A stretch of 64,000 bases of DNA from Serinus canaria (GCF_022539315.1 NC_066319.1:32455093-32519092), one strand, 5' to 3'. Counted from the stretch's first letter, positions 13,740 to 23,760 are shown. The notes: generated from the letters alone by a model not told the origin. Numbers and translations: made by a program.

Positions 13740-15080
13740 ATCATCTAAACAAAACTTATTTGACAGTTTTGCATGATACAGGGCACAGAAGAAAGCAGGA
13801 GGAAAAAAAATGGACATAGAAGATTCCGGTGAATGCCACCAAGAACACAAGAACTGGGACTCATCAACTAATGCTGGCATTTCTAAACAATCCAACAAGA
13901 AATGTGATTAGCCAGCTACACTGGTAAAGTATTAACTTCTGCCAGCCCCCTCAATATCTGCTTCACCTCTGGTAAAAGAGCAAGCTCATATACAATTTTG
14001 TTAGTGTATCAAAGACTGCAAGTGTTATGAAAACTGTGGCTTACACTGCATGAGTACTTGACCAGTGGGAGAAAATTCCATCTGTGTGTGCCTTTGAAGT
14101 TTAAATGCCCTTCATGACACAAATCAGCTTGTGTTAAAGGATTCTTACGTCTTCTAAACTGGTTTGCCACTCCACAATTTTACCTCACCCACAGCGTCTC
14201 CATTCAAATCACAATTCATATGCTTCAGAATGATTTCCTAACTGATGCTATATTAACCACAGCCCATATAGCACAGCAATGGAAGAAAAGCCATAAGGGT
14301 CTCAAACCATAAAAACTTGGAGACTGAAAAGCTTTAAGGATCACTAAACAAAGTATGTATGGGTAATGAGTGGTGTTACAGACAAAAAGTCAGGAAATCT
14401 GGGGAAGGAAAAACCTAGAGGGAGAACTCACAGTGCAGGCCTAGAGATTCACACACTGCTGACAAAATCAGAATAATGAAACTTTGTCCAACCCTTCCAG
14501 GGAAACCTTAAAGAATTAGTATGTTCCTGAAGCCTCAACATTGCTTCAGGAAAATCCTGTTGACCATGAACTCCCAAAACAACCTGGAGAAGTGGGCATT
14601 AAAGGGAGAAAACTACCTGAACACATCAGTAGCATCTGAGGAGTGATGCAGAAACTGGGGCCCCTCAAATGGAGAGGCCAGAACAACAGATATTATTGAT
14701 AGGTTTGCTCTCTCCCTCCCCTCTAATAGTAAGCTCAGAGCACAGAGACCTTGGAAAAGCATCAAAAGATAAAAAGCACAAGCTGGGCATTGGACACTAT
14801 CAACTTCCCAGCTCATTTCAGGGGATCTCCCATTGTAAATGACTGCAGGTGAAATAAATGGCAGTGACAGCTAAAACACAAAATTTTTTCAACACTAAAG
14901 AAGGGCATTCTTACACTGTTGCTAAATAAGATTAGAAGCTCAGTTGTTGAGCCTGAACTGAAGCTAAGCCACGTCAGTTGCTTGCTCACTCCTTTCCCCC
15001 CAGACCAGGAGTTAATGGAAGGGCCAAAGCAAGACAAGGGCGAAACTTGAGAAAAAGCCTCTTTAATTCTTTGGGTTCTT
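13740..15080. other. Non-coding stretch upstream of the ODF3 cluster
   Basis: No exon is recognised. Base composition rises gradually towards the gene island that starts near 15.09 kb. The open frames at 14,613-15,037 on the - strand overlap in different frames and have no recognisable motif. Confidence 0.5.
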
Positions 15081-15087
15081 GGGGAGG

Positions 15088-15933
15088 TTGTTTTTTCCCC
15101 TCTGGCTAAGAGGTGATGTCAAAAAGATTTTACCCTCATTTCTAGGACACAGGGTGAGAATTAGAGTGGGCAGCACTCATATACGCTTTGAGGCAAAAGC
15201 CTCTGTCAGCTCTCTCAGCTCTGCGGCAACCAGTTCAGGCAGACACAACTCATTAGACCAGTGTTCTGTGCTCAGGCACCACTGAACTAGAAAGGGCTGT
15301 GCTGGGAACATGGGGACAAAAGCAGGTCTGTGTGAGGACAAACTGGGGCTGCCCCACACCAGACTGAGCCAGTTCCATGGCAGGCCCATACCCAGCCCCA
15401 GAGGAGCCCTGCAGCACGAACAGCTTAAGGGTCTCAATATCACAGTGGGCATTGCTCACCACTCGGTGAGAATGGCCCTTTTGGGATGTCACCTGGTGAT
15501 GGACATCAGGGAAGATGGATCCACCTAGCAATGGATTATGATGTCACCGAGAGGCTGGTATCCCTCCCTGCACATCACCTAGTCAGCGCCACACTCCAAC
15601 AGAACAAGCTCGCGTGTAGACGCGCAGGAGGCTACCTCCCAGCCAGGCCAGCGCTGCGCTTCTCCACTGCTGCCGGCCTGGCAAAAAATCACTGCCTGAG
15701 GGCACAGCAGGGAGTTCTTGCTGCATCTTTGCTTCTAATTTGCTGCTTCTCTCCATTCCATCTTCTCTTCCATCTGCTACTCCTTCTGGTTCTTCATTTT
15801 CCTTCACTTTCGTTCGTGATGCTAGTTTGCTTTCTTCCTGCTCTGGGCTACAAGAAAGCTTTGTACCAGCGCTGTGTCAGAGAAGCCCTTTGGTAGCTCT
15901 CCTGATTTTCCTGTAGTTTCTCTGGCCACCAGC
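15088..15933 (+). promoter_or_regulatory. 5' flank of ODF3-like copy A (first copy of the repeat unit)
   Basis: This upstream region is repeated in front of copy B (18,443-18,589 plus about 19,168-19,833). Its first part recurs again at 22,435-22,770, so it belongs to the duplicated unit and probably holds the promoter and any 5' UTR. A near-consensus cAMP-response element, TGATGTCA, lies at 15,539-15,546 and is conserved upstream of copy B. Such elements are used by CREM in spermatids, which would suit a sperm-tail gene, but use of this one is inference. No TATA box is obvious close to the start codon. Confidence 0.5.
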
Positions 15934-17838
15934 ATGGAGGGACCCTGGGTAGGCAACTGGAGACCTCATCCACGACGGGGCCCAATCCTTGCAGAATTCA
16001 GCACCCCAGGTCCCAAGTACTGGCTCCCTGGGTTAACAGGTAAACCAACTATCAGGGGAGGTGATAGAACAGCACAGTGCTTGCTTCCACTTAGAAACCT
16101 CCTTTCACCACACAGTTGCAGGCACAGGTCCTTTCACAGGCTTTTCTTCCCAGGTCATATGGCTCATGATCCCACCAGAGACAGAGCCCCTGCATACTCA
16201 TTTCGAGGGACCAAAGCTCCCTCCACAGACAACTGCTCACCAGGTCCTCGATACTTCATCCAGCCATCCATTACCAAGACTGGGAAGTATGCGCCACCAA
16301 CAGCACTTTTGCTGGGACGTAGTAAGAGCAAGATTGAGGTCACCCCTGGACCCAGTGAGTAGCATTTCTGCAGCCCTTCATCCAGGCCAGACAAGTATGC
16401 CTTACTGTTACCCTGGGCCACTGGGGCCCAAAACCCTCTGCTCATGCCCTGAAAGGGCTTCAGACAGTTCCAGACAGAAAACAAGCAAGACTGAGCACCT
16501 CCTCCTGACTTCTCCTCTTTGGCTTGCAGTTAGGTTCCCAGCTTCACTTCTTTTCTTGTCTCCATCTCTGTCCCAGGTGACTACCTCACGGAACATGCCA
16601 ACAAACATGTCTACTATACTGCACCGTCCAATCACATGGTGTTCCGGCCCAAGGACTTAAAAGGTTTCCGAACACCAGGTACGGAACTTGAGGAAACAGA
16701 AAATATAACAGCCTGTGTGTCCTCCAGGGAGCATCTGCAGCTTCTTCAACAGGCCTAGCAAAAAGCCTGGGCAGCAAGACACAGTGTGTGCTCAACAAGC
16801 TTTCAGCTGTCCCACAGCACAAACTTCTCCCATCTCACAGAAGAACTGGCAGCTCTGGTTTCAAACAGCCAAGGCACACCACATGCAACAACAGGCAGAC
16901 GCACTGGGATGAGGAGCACAATACCATTCCTGCTCCTCACAACCAGCTTGACAGGCTGACTCTCTTCCACACAGGCACTGCATTCTTTCTCACAGGACTG
17001 ACCTACGCTGTCTTCCTATTCCGTTTGCAGGTCCTGGAACCTACAGTTTGCCCAGGATTCTGGGACCCCATACAGCATACACTCATGCTGAACCATGCTA
17101 CTCCATGACGGGGAAGAGTAAATACCAGAGCTGTTTTCAAGATGTGGCAAAGGTGAGCTGTGCTTCTCTGTTCTCTCACAGCAGCAGCAGAAGTTCAGCT
17201 GCTTTGCTCAGGGCAGCAAAGCCCAAGAAGCCACAGTGCCTCTGGCCCTGCTATTACCAGTAACACCAACAACTGCAGCTCCTCATTTTTCCACACCAGC
17301 AGCTTTGGTACGGTACAGCTCACTGGCACTAACGGCAACAATCTCCCTCATCCTCTGGGAGATCTACCTCTCTTCCCAAGGAGCTCCAGGCTTCCCACAC
17401 TGCTCCTCTAGCCAGCTACCTAAAGCAGCACAGTATTATTGGATACCCAGCAAGAATCCACACTGCCTCTTGTACCCACCAACCTCACTGCTTCTCTTGC
17501 AGACACCAGGTCCTGCAGCATTTGCCAGGGTGGATCTGGATGTCTACAAAACCAGGGCTCCCAAGTTCTCAATGGGACTAAAAACCAAACTTGCAGGGAA
17601 GGATCGGTTTCCAGGTCCAGCAGACTACAACACAGGAAAGGTAAGGAATCCTCCCAACCATTAAGTTATGCTACACAACCTTCCCTTGAGGATAACTCTG
17701 GAGTATGAGGCACCATCTTCACCTATTTTCTTCCCCTTCCAGGTTGCACTGACCAAGGCCCGGGATCCTGCTTACACCTTTGGACTCCGACATTCTGTCT
17801 ACAAAGCTTCTTTAATACCTGCAACACATCTTGAATAA
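15934..17838 (+). CDS. ODF3: ODF3-like (CIMAP1/SHIPPO) protein, copy A
   Basis: Six coding exons: 15,934-16,039, 16,154-16,354, 16,577-16,678, 17,031-17,152, 17,503-17,640 and 17,743-17,838. They join to 765 nt (254 residues plus stop), the length I recall for mammalian ODF3. All introns are GT-AG; introns 1-3 are phase 1, introns 4 and 5 phase 0. The protein opens MEGPWVGNWRPHPRRGPI, the family's tryptophan/RPH N-terminus, and carries six PGP repeats (STPGPKY, CSPGPRY, TPGPSDY, TPGPGTY, TPGPAAF, FPGPADY). It ends with a TFGLRHSVY block like the family C-terminus. ODF3/CIMAP1 proteins are associated with sperm-tail outer dense fibres and ciliary microtubules. Some blocks resemble ODF3 and others ODF3B, so the paralogue is uncertain. 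The start has a good Kozak context (A at -3, G at +4). It is the upstream member of a tandem pair, with no frameshift or lost splice site. Confidence 0.93.
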
Positions 17839-17839
17839 A
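17834..17839 (+). promoter_or_regulatory. AATAAA polyadenylation signal overlapping the copy A stop codon
   Basis: The last codon and stop, GAA TAA, followed by AG, form AATAAA, so the canonical polyadenylation signal contains the stop codon. If used, cleavage 10-30 nt further on would leave a very short 3' UTR. The same arrangement is kept in copy B. Confidence 0.6.
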
Positions 17840-18000
17840 GACAGATACCTGAAGAGATTTTTCTCTGTTCTTCCTTTGCAGCAGGGGGTGTGGGCACGCA
17901 CCACTGGCTTCACTGCTTAATTTCTATGCCTCAGTCAAAACATGGCAGGATGAGGGTGAGGGGAGAGCAGTCAGGTAACAGCATGAGCCAGGCTGATCTC

Positions 18001-18589
18001 TCCAACAACACCGTTTCACCTAACCAGAGCAAAACACTGTTGAAAGCTTTCCAGCCCTGCCTCACACACTCTCACCCCATGGCCCATGCTGACCTCAAGG
18101 ACAAAGCCCATCTCAGTGTCCCCCTTTTCAGTGCACATAGGCAGCATCTGCCCAAGGCGTGCCCAGAAACACATCTGCCCTGCATCCTCTCTTGCCACAG
18201 GCAGGGGCTCATTTCCACAGGCAAGTTCCCAGACCAATGAGAGCTAAGGAGAAAGAACCATTATTCCCAGTCTGAAAATGGAATCACCATAGAATCCTGC
18301 AACAGTCCAGGTGGCAAGGGACCTTGGAGGGTGACCTCATCCAGCTCTCGTGTGGGAGAGGCAGCCTGGGAGAAACTAGCCAGCACCCAGCCAACTGCAC
18401 ACTTGATCGTGGCCAGGGATGGGACTCTTCTGTGCCCCTGGGGAGGCTGTTTCTCCTCTCTGGCTAAGTGTTGATGCCAAAAGGATACATCCCTGATTGC
18501 TAGGGAACAGGGTGGGAATTGGAGTGGGTAGCTCTCGCAGGCACACCATGGCAGGAGCCTCTCTCAGCTCTGTGGCCAGCACTTCAGTC
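18001..18589. repeat. Segmental duplication block, copy 1 (pairs with 21,994-22,582)
   Basis: Aligned by eye to 21,994-22,582 at a constant offset of 3,993 bp, these 589 bp show only two substitutions and no indel. The block holds the downstream flank of ODF3-like copy A and the beginning of the next unit's 5' flank. It is non-coding as far as I can see. A CR1-like scrap lies at about 18,284-18,350. Confidence 0.9.
18284..18350 (-). mobile_element. CR1-like remnant inside the duplicated block
   Basis: CATAGAATC near the start and GGCAAGGGACCTTGGAGG followed by a CATCCAGCTC-type stretch resemble the reverse complement of an avian CR1 3' end. It is short and degenerate. The same piece recurs in the downstream block at about 22,277-22,343, so it was present before the unit duplicated. 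Confidence 0.45.
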
Positions 18590-19165
18590 TACTCAGCCTC
18601 TTACAAATACACTGATAAAATATTTTAATTAAAAAAAGACAAAAATGTTACTTATGATTGCAAGTAGAAAACAATGAAGCATATGATATAGGAATGGTAG
18701 GAGCACTGTTGTTGAAGTATTCAGCCAGAGAAACCTTTCCAAGAAGTTACCAGGTATCCTATGCCTTGTTCAAGAACCTGTGGAAATTGTCAACACCAGT
18801 TAGTGTGCTTGGAAACCCCCTAACCTTCCCATCCTAATTTGAGTATCAAGGATTCTAATCAGTAGATCTCAACAGATATGGCAAATGATAGTCTTAGGGT
18901 AGGAATATTATTGCAGTTATATAACTAGTGAAACCAATCACTGTAAAGGTTACATTTAAGAATGGGCAGATGACGCATCCTATGTAAAAGAACTTATGTA
19001 AAAATGCCACAGCAGAAAAAGCATATAAAATCAATGAATTTTGTTTGCTAATCAGAAAAAAATTGGTGGAGTTATCCCCCTTGTTCCTGGCACTGAAATA
19101 TAAAAGTGTCTCCTTATTCACAACAAATTGGTTTTGGATAGGTTTATTTCACACTGTTTGGTGAA
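18590..19165. mobile_element. ~575-bp AT-rich insertion splitting the copy B 5' flank
   Basis: In copies A and C of the repeat unit, the sequence ending CACTTCAGTC or equivalent runs within about 25 bp into CTGTGCTCAGGCACC. In copy B about 575 bp of unrelated AT-rich DNA sits between these, replacing those roughly 25 bp. It contains TATAAA-type motifs (about 19,023 and 19,098), as an LTR might, but I cannot see terminal repeats or a target-site duplication. The type, and even whether it is a mobile element, are uncertain; that it is inserted relative to A and C is clear. Confidence 0.45.
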
Positions 19166-19167
19166 AA

Positions 19168-19833
19168 AAAGCCCTGTGCTCAGGCACCAATGGACTAGAA
19201 AGGGCTGTGCTGGGTCTCTGGGCACATAGGGACAAAAGCAGGCCTGTGTGAGGGCAAACTGGGACTGCCCCACACCAGACTGAGCCAGTTCCATGGCAGG
19301 CCCATGCCCAGACCCAGAGGAGCCCTGCAGCCAATACAGCAGTGCTGCAACACGAACAGCTTAAGGGTCTCAACATCACAGTGGGCTTTGCTCATCACTG
19401 GGTGAGAATGGCCCTTTTGGGATGTCACCTGGCGATGGATGTCAATGTTGATGGATCCACCTAGCAATGGATTATGATGTCACCGAGAGGCACCTCACCC
19501 AGTCAGTGCCACACTCCAGCTGAGCAAATTTGTGTGTAGAAGCGCAGGAAGCTACCTCCCAGCCAGGCTAGCGCTGCATTCTACACCAACAATTGCTGCC
19601 TGAGGGCACACCAGGAGTTTTTGCTGCATCTTTGCTTCTAACTTGCTGCTTCTCCCCACTCCTCCTTCCCTTCCATGTGCTGCTTGTTGTTCTTCATTTT
19701 CCTTCACTTTCGTTCGTGATGCTAGTTTGCTTTCTTCCTGCTCTGGGCTACAAGAAAGCTTTGTACCAGCGCTGTGTCAGAGAAGCCCTTTGGTAGCTCT
19801 CCTGATTTTCCTGTAGTTTCTCTGGCCACCAGC
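19168..19833 (+). promoter_or_regulatory. 5' flank of ODF3-like copy B
   Basis: Homologous to the copy A flank from about 15,262 to the start codon, with substitutions and small indels. The near-consensus CRE TGATGTCA is retained at 19,475-19,482. The last 150 bp before the ATG (from about 19,684) are almost identical to copy A. The more distal part of the copy A flank is separated from this one by the insertion at 18,590-19,165, so distal control elements may be displaced in copy B. Confidence 0.5.
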
Positions 19834-21818
19834 ATGGAGGGACCCTGGGTAGGCAACTGGAGACCTCATCCGCGACGGGGCCCAATCCTTGCAGAATACA
19901 CTACCCCAGGTCCCAAGTATGGGCTCCCTGGGTTAACAGGTAAACCAACTATCAGGGGAGGTGATAGCACAGCACAGTGCTTGCTTCCACTTAGAAACCT
20001 CCTTTCACCACACAGTTGCAGGCACAGGTCCTTTCACAGGCTTTTCTTCCCAGGTCATATGGCTCATGATCCCACCAGAGACAGAGCCCCTGCATACTCA
20101 TTTCGAGGAAGCAATGCTCCCTCCGCAGCAACTTGCTCACCAGGTCCTCGATACTTCATCGAATCATCCATTACCAAGACTGGGAAGCAGGTGGCTCCAT
20201 CGGCACTTGTGACAGCACGTCCCAAGAGCAAGATTTTGGTCACCCCTGGGCCCAGTGAGTAGTATTTCTGCAGCCCTTCATCCAGGCCAGACAAGTATGC
20301 CTTACTGTTGCCCTGGGCCACTGGGGCCCAAAACCCACTGCTCATGCCCTGAAAGGGCTTCAGACAGTTCCAGACAGGAAACAAGCAAGACTGAGTACCT
20401 CCTCCTGACTTCGCCTTTTTGCTTGCAGTTAGGTTCCCAGCTTCACTTCTTTTCTTGTCTCCATCTCTGTCCCAGGTGACTACACCACGGATCGGGCCAA
20501 CAAACACGTCTACTATACTGCACCGGCGAATAGCCTGGCATCCCGACGCAAGGACTTAAAAGGTTTCCGAACACCAGGTACGGAACTTAGGGAAACAGAA
20601 AATCTTACAGCCTGCATGTCCTCCAGGGAGCGTCTGCAGCTTCTTCAACAGGCCTAGCAAAAAGCCTGGGCAGCAAGACACAGTGTGTGCTCAACAAGCT
20701 TTCAGCTGTCCCACAGCACAAACTTCTCCCATCTCACAGAAGAACTGGCAGCTCTGGTTTCAAACAGCCAAGGCACACCACATGCAACAACAGGCAGACG
20801 CACTGGGATGAGGAGCACAATACCATTCCTGCTCCTCACAACCAGCTTGACAGGCTGACTCTCTTCCACACAGGCACTGCATTCTTTCCCACAGGACTGA
20901 CCTACGCTGTCTTCCTATTCCGTTTGCAGGTCCTGGAGCCTACACCTTGCCCAGGATTCTGGGACCTCAGACAGCATACACTCATGCTGAACCATGCTAC
21001 TCCATGACGGGGAAGAGCAAATACCAGAGCTGTTTTCAAGATGTGGCAAGGGTGAGCTGTGCTTCTCTGTTCTCTCACAGCAGCAGCAGAAGCTGTGTGC
21101 TCTGCTTAGGACAGAAGGGCCCCCGTGCCTGTTGTATTCCCACATAACACACGCTTCCATGCAATGCAGCAAAGCCCAAGAAGCCACAGTGCCTCTGGCC
21201 CTGCTATTACCAGTAACACCAACAACTGCAGCCCTCATTTTTCCACACCAGCAGCTTTGGTACGGTACAGCTCACTGGCACTAACGGCAACAATCTACCT
21301 CATCCTCTGGGAGATCTACCTCTCTTCCCAAGGAGCCCTCTTTCCCAAGGAGCTCCAAGCCTCCCACACTGCTTCTGTGGCCAGCCACCTACCTAAAGCA
21401 GCACAGTATTCATGGATACCCAGCAAGAATCCACACTGCCTCTTGTACCCACCAACCTCACTGCTTCTCTTGCAGACACCAGGTCCTGCAGCATTTGACA
21501 AGGTGGATCTGGATGTCTACAAAACCAGGGCTCCGAAGTTCTCAATGGGACTAAAAACCAAACTTCCTGGAAAGGGATCGTTTCCAGGTCCAGCCGAATA
21601 CAGCCTGGGAAAGGTAAGGAAGCCTCTCAAACATTAAGTTATGCTGCACAACCTTCCCTTGAGGATAACTCTGGAGAATGAGGCACCATCTTCACCTATT
21701 TTCTTCCCAATTTCCTATCCAGATGTCAGTGACCAAGGCCCGGGATCCTGCCTTCAGTTTTGGAGTCCGACATTCTCTCTACAAAGCTTCTTTAATACCT
21801 GAATCACATCTTGAATAA
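19834..21818 (+). CDS. ODF3: ODF3-like (CIMAP1/SHIPPO) protein, copy B
   Basis: Six coding exons: 19,834-19,939, 20,054-20,254, 20,476-20,577, 20,930-21,051, 21,476-21,613 and 21,723-21,818. Each has the same length and phase as in copy A; the total is 765 nt, 254 residues plus stop. All splice sites are GT-AG and the frame is open, so this looks like a working gene. The six PGP motifs and the WVGNWRPH N-terminus are retained. By hand count 49 residues differ from copy A: exons 1 to 6 carry 3, 16, 9, 4, 8 and 9 changes, with few silent differences. Changes cluster between the PGP motifs, notably the second half of exon 2 and the middle of exon 3. Intron 4 is about 74 bp longer than in copy A, through an insertion near 21,095-21,165 and a small tandem duplication near 21,330-21,350. 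A sperm-tail or ciliary microtubule role is expected from the family; ODF3 versus ODF3B identity is unresolved. Confidence 0.92.
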
Positions 21819-21819
21819 A
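21814..21819 (+). promoter_or_regulatory. AATAAA polyadenylation signal overlapping the copy B stop codon
   Basis: Same arrangement as in copy A: the TAA stop at 21,816-21,818 lies inside AATAAA. Keeping it in both copies fits real use or simply recent common ancestry. Confidence 0.6.
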
Positions 21820-21993
21820 GACAGATACCTGAAGAGATCTTTTTCTATTCCTCCTTTGCAGCAGGGTGGGGGTTAGGTGCGCATCGGTGTAGACCACTGG
21901 CTTCACTGTTTAATTTCTATGCCTCAGTCAAAACATGGCAGGATGAGGGTGAGGGGAGAGCAGTCAGATAACAGCATGAGGCAGGCTTACATC

Positions 21994-22582
21994 TCCAACA
22001 ACACCGTTTCACCTAACCAGAGCAAAACACTGTTGAAAGCTTTCCAGCCCTGCCTCACACACTCTCACCCCATGGCCCATGCTGACCTCAAGGACAAAGC
22101 CCATCTCAGTGTCCCCCTTTTCAGTGCACATAGGCAGCATCTGCCCAAGGCGTGCCCAGAAACACATCTGCCCTGCATCCTCTCTTGCCACAGGCAGGGG
22201 CTCATTTCCACAGGCAAGTTCCCAGACCAATGAGAGCTAAGGAGAAAGAACCATTATTCCCAGTCTGAAAATGGAATCACCATAGAATCCTGCAACAGTC
22301 CAGGTGGCAAGGGACCTTGGAGGGTGACCTCATCCAGCTCTCGTGTGGGAGAGGCAGCCTGGGAGAAACTAGCCAGCACCCAGCCAACTGCACACTTGAT
22401 CGTGGCCAGGGATGGGACTCTTCTGTGCCCCTGGGGAGGCTGTTTCTCCTCTCTGGCTAAGTGTTGATGCCAAAAGGATACATCCCTGATTGCTAGGGAA
22501 CAGGGTGGGAATTGGAGTGGGCAGCTCTCGCAGGCACACCATGGCAGGAGCCTCTCTCAGCTCTTTGGCCAGCACTTCAGTC
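21994..22582. repeat. Segmental duplication block, copy 2 (pairs with 18,001-18,589)
   Basis: Downstream flank of copy B, matching the copy A flank over 589 bp with two substitutions. It continues into the start of a third repeat unit. It includes the second CR1-like scrap at about 22,277-22,343. Confidence 0.9.
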
Positions 22583-22770
22583 AGACTCAACCGATTAGAC
22601 CAAAGCCCTGTGCTCAGGCACCATTGCACTGGAAAGGGCTGTGCTGTGTTTGTGTGCGTGGGGAAGAAGTAGGTCTTTGTGAGGGCAAACTGGGCCGCCC
22701 CAGCAGGGCTGACTGAGCCAGTTCCGAGGCAGCTCCATGCCGAGCCCCAGCGGAGCCCCGCAGGCAATGC
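22583..22770 (+). repeat. Truncated third copy of the ODF3 5' flank
   Basis: The sequence around CTGTGCTCAGGCACCATTGCACTGG onward matches the copy A flank (from about 15,268) and the copy B flank (from about 19,175). The match includes the segment with GACTGAGCCAGTTCC and GGAGCCC, and fades near 22,770. No exon 1 follows; the sequence instead enters a CpG-rich island. The unit is therefore a promoter-proximal fragment without its gene, or the place from which the island-linked copies were derived. It is more diverged from A and B than their flanks are from each other. Confidence 0.75.
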
Positions 22771-23760
22771 GGCAGCGCTGCCGCACGGACCGACCGGCGG
22801 CTGGCCCTAACCTCCGGCCGGCAGCGTTCGGGTGCTGATTAACCCCCTGGTTAACGAGGGAAAGGCTGTGTGTGACAAACTTCAGGGAGGAGGAAGGCAA
22901 ATTCTCGGGACGGAGACAGAGAGCCCCGCCGCGTCCTCTGCGGACAGGCGTGCCCTCTAGGCCTTGTGCGGCGGTGCCGAGCTAGAACGTGGTGTGTCGA
23001 GGAGCTGCAGCGTCGGGAGCTTGGGCAGAGCGTGCCCAGGCTGGAACGCGGTGTGCCCAGGAGCTGGGCAGAGCGGGCCCAGGCTGGAACGCGGTGTGCC
23101 CAGGAGCTGCAGCGTCGGGAGCTTGGGCAAGCGGGCCCAGGCTGGAACGCGGTGTGCCCAGGAGCTGGGCAGAGCGGGCCCCGGCTGGAACGCGGTGTGC
23201 CCAGGAGCTGGGCAGAGCGGGCCCAGGCTGGAACGCGGTGTGCCCAGGAGCTGGGCAGAGCGGGCCCAGGCTGGAACGCGGTGTGCCCAGGAGCTGCAGC
23301 GTCGGGAGCTTGGGCAAGCGGGCCCAGGCTGGAACGCGGTGTGCCCAGGAGCTGGGCAGAGCGGGCCCAGGCTGGAACGCGGTGTGCCCAGGAGCTGGGC
23401 AGAGCGGGCCCAGGCTGGAACGCGGTGTGCCCAGGAGCTGCAGCGTCGGGAGCTTGGGCAGAGCGGGCCCAGGCACTCCTGAGCGCGGCTTCGGACTGGA
23501 GCCGGCAGCCATGGGAGGCAGCTCCGACTGCGAAAGGGGAGCGGTGGGTGGGTGGTATTGGGGTTTAATTTTCTCACTATCTGAATAAATAGCAGTAAAT
23601 TGCACTAATTTCCTCCAGCCGAATCCGTTTCACGCGTCGTTATCTCAATTCGCGAGCTTTTACACCTTGTGTTCTGTTCTTGTTTTCCTGCTGAGGAGGA
23701 GCCGCGGGGACCTTGATTGCCTGAGGCTTCCTCTCAGTCCAACCCCGAGCAGGCATCTTC
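22680..23760. promoter_or_regulatory. CpG island
   Basis: About 1.1 kb with high G+C and frequent CpG, in contrast to the surrounding AT-rich DNA. It spans the end of the truncated ODF3 flank, the minisatellite, and unique sequence after it (for example CACGCGTCGTTATCTCAATTCG near 23,632). A methylation-free promoter is the usual meaning of such an island. A Kozak-like GCCATGGG at about 23,509-23,516 opens a short frame followed by a possible GTGGGT splice donor, but I find no downstream exon. Confidence 0.6.
22984..23474. repeat. GC-rich minisatellite, 43-bp and ~58-bp units
   Basis: Ten tandem units of two kinds. The short unit is 43 bp (GAGCGGGCCCAGGCTGGAAC, then GCGGTGTGCCCAGGAGCTGG and GCA). 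The long unit has an extra stretch of about 16 bp containing GCAGCGTCGGGAGCTT. Reading left to right the order is L S L S S S L S S L. Internal units are almost identical and the first is diverged (TAGAACGTGGTGTGTCGAGG), as expected for an array homogenised by unequal exchange. Neither unit length is a multiple of three and all frames lack stops, so long open frames on both strands are artefacts. Confidence 0.95.

Noticed and set aside
15874..15933. A 20-residue N-terminal extension of the ODF3 copies (same at 19,774)
   Set aside because: The extension would begin at GTG, not ATG, which is not a normal start in a vertebrate gene. The ATG at 15,934/19,834 has good context and matches the family N-terminus.
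18016..18240. Identical short open frames on both strands in the duplicated flank (again at 22,009-22,233)
   Set aside because: Their identity follows from the 589-bp near-identical duplication, not from coding constraint, and no family motif is seen.
22964..23605. Long open frames of about 170-207 codons in several frames on both strands
   Set aside because: They run through the 43/58-bp minisatellite, whose units contain no stop in any frame. Because the unit is not a multiple of three, the frames simply cycle through the same translations. No start context or splice structure supports a protein.
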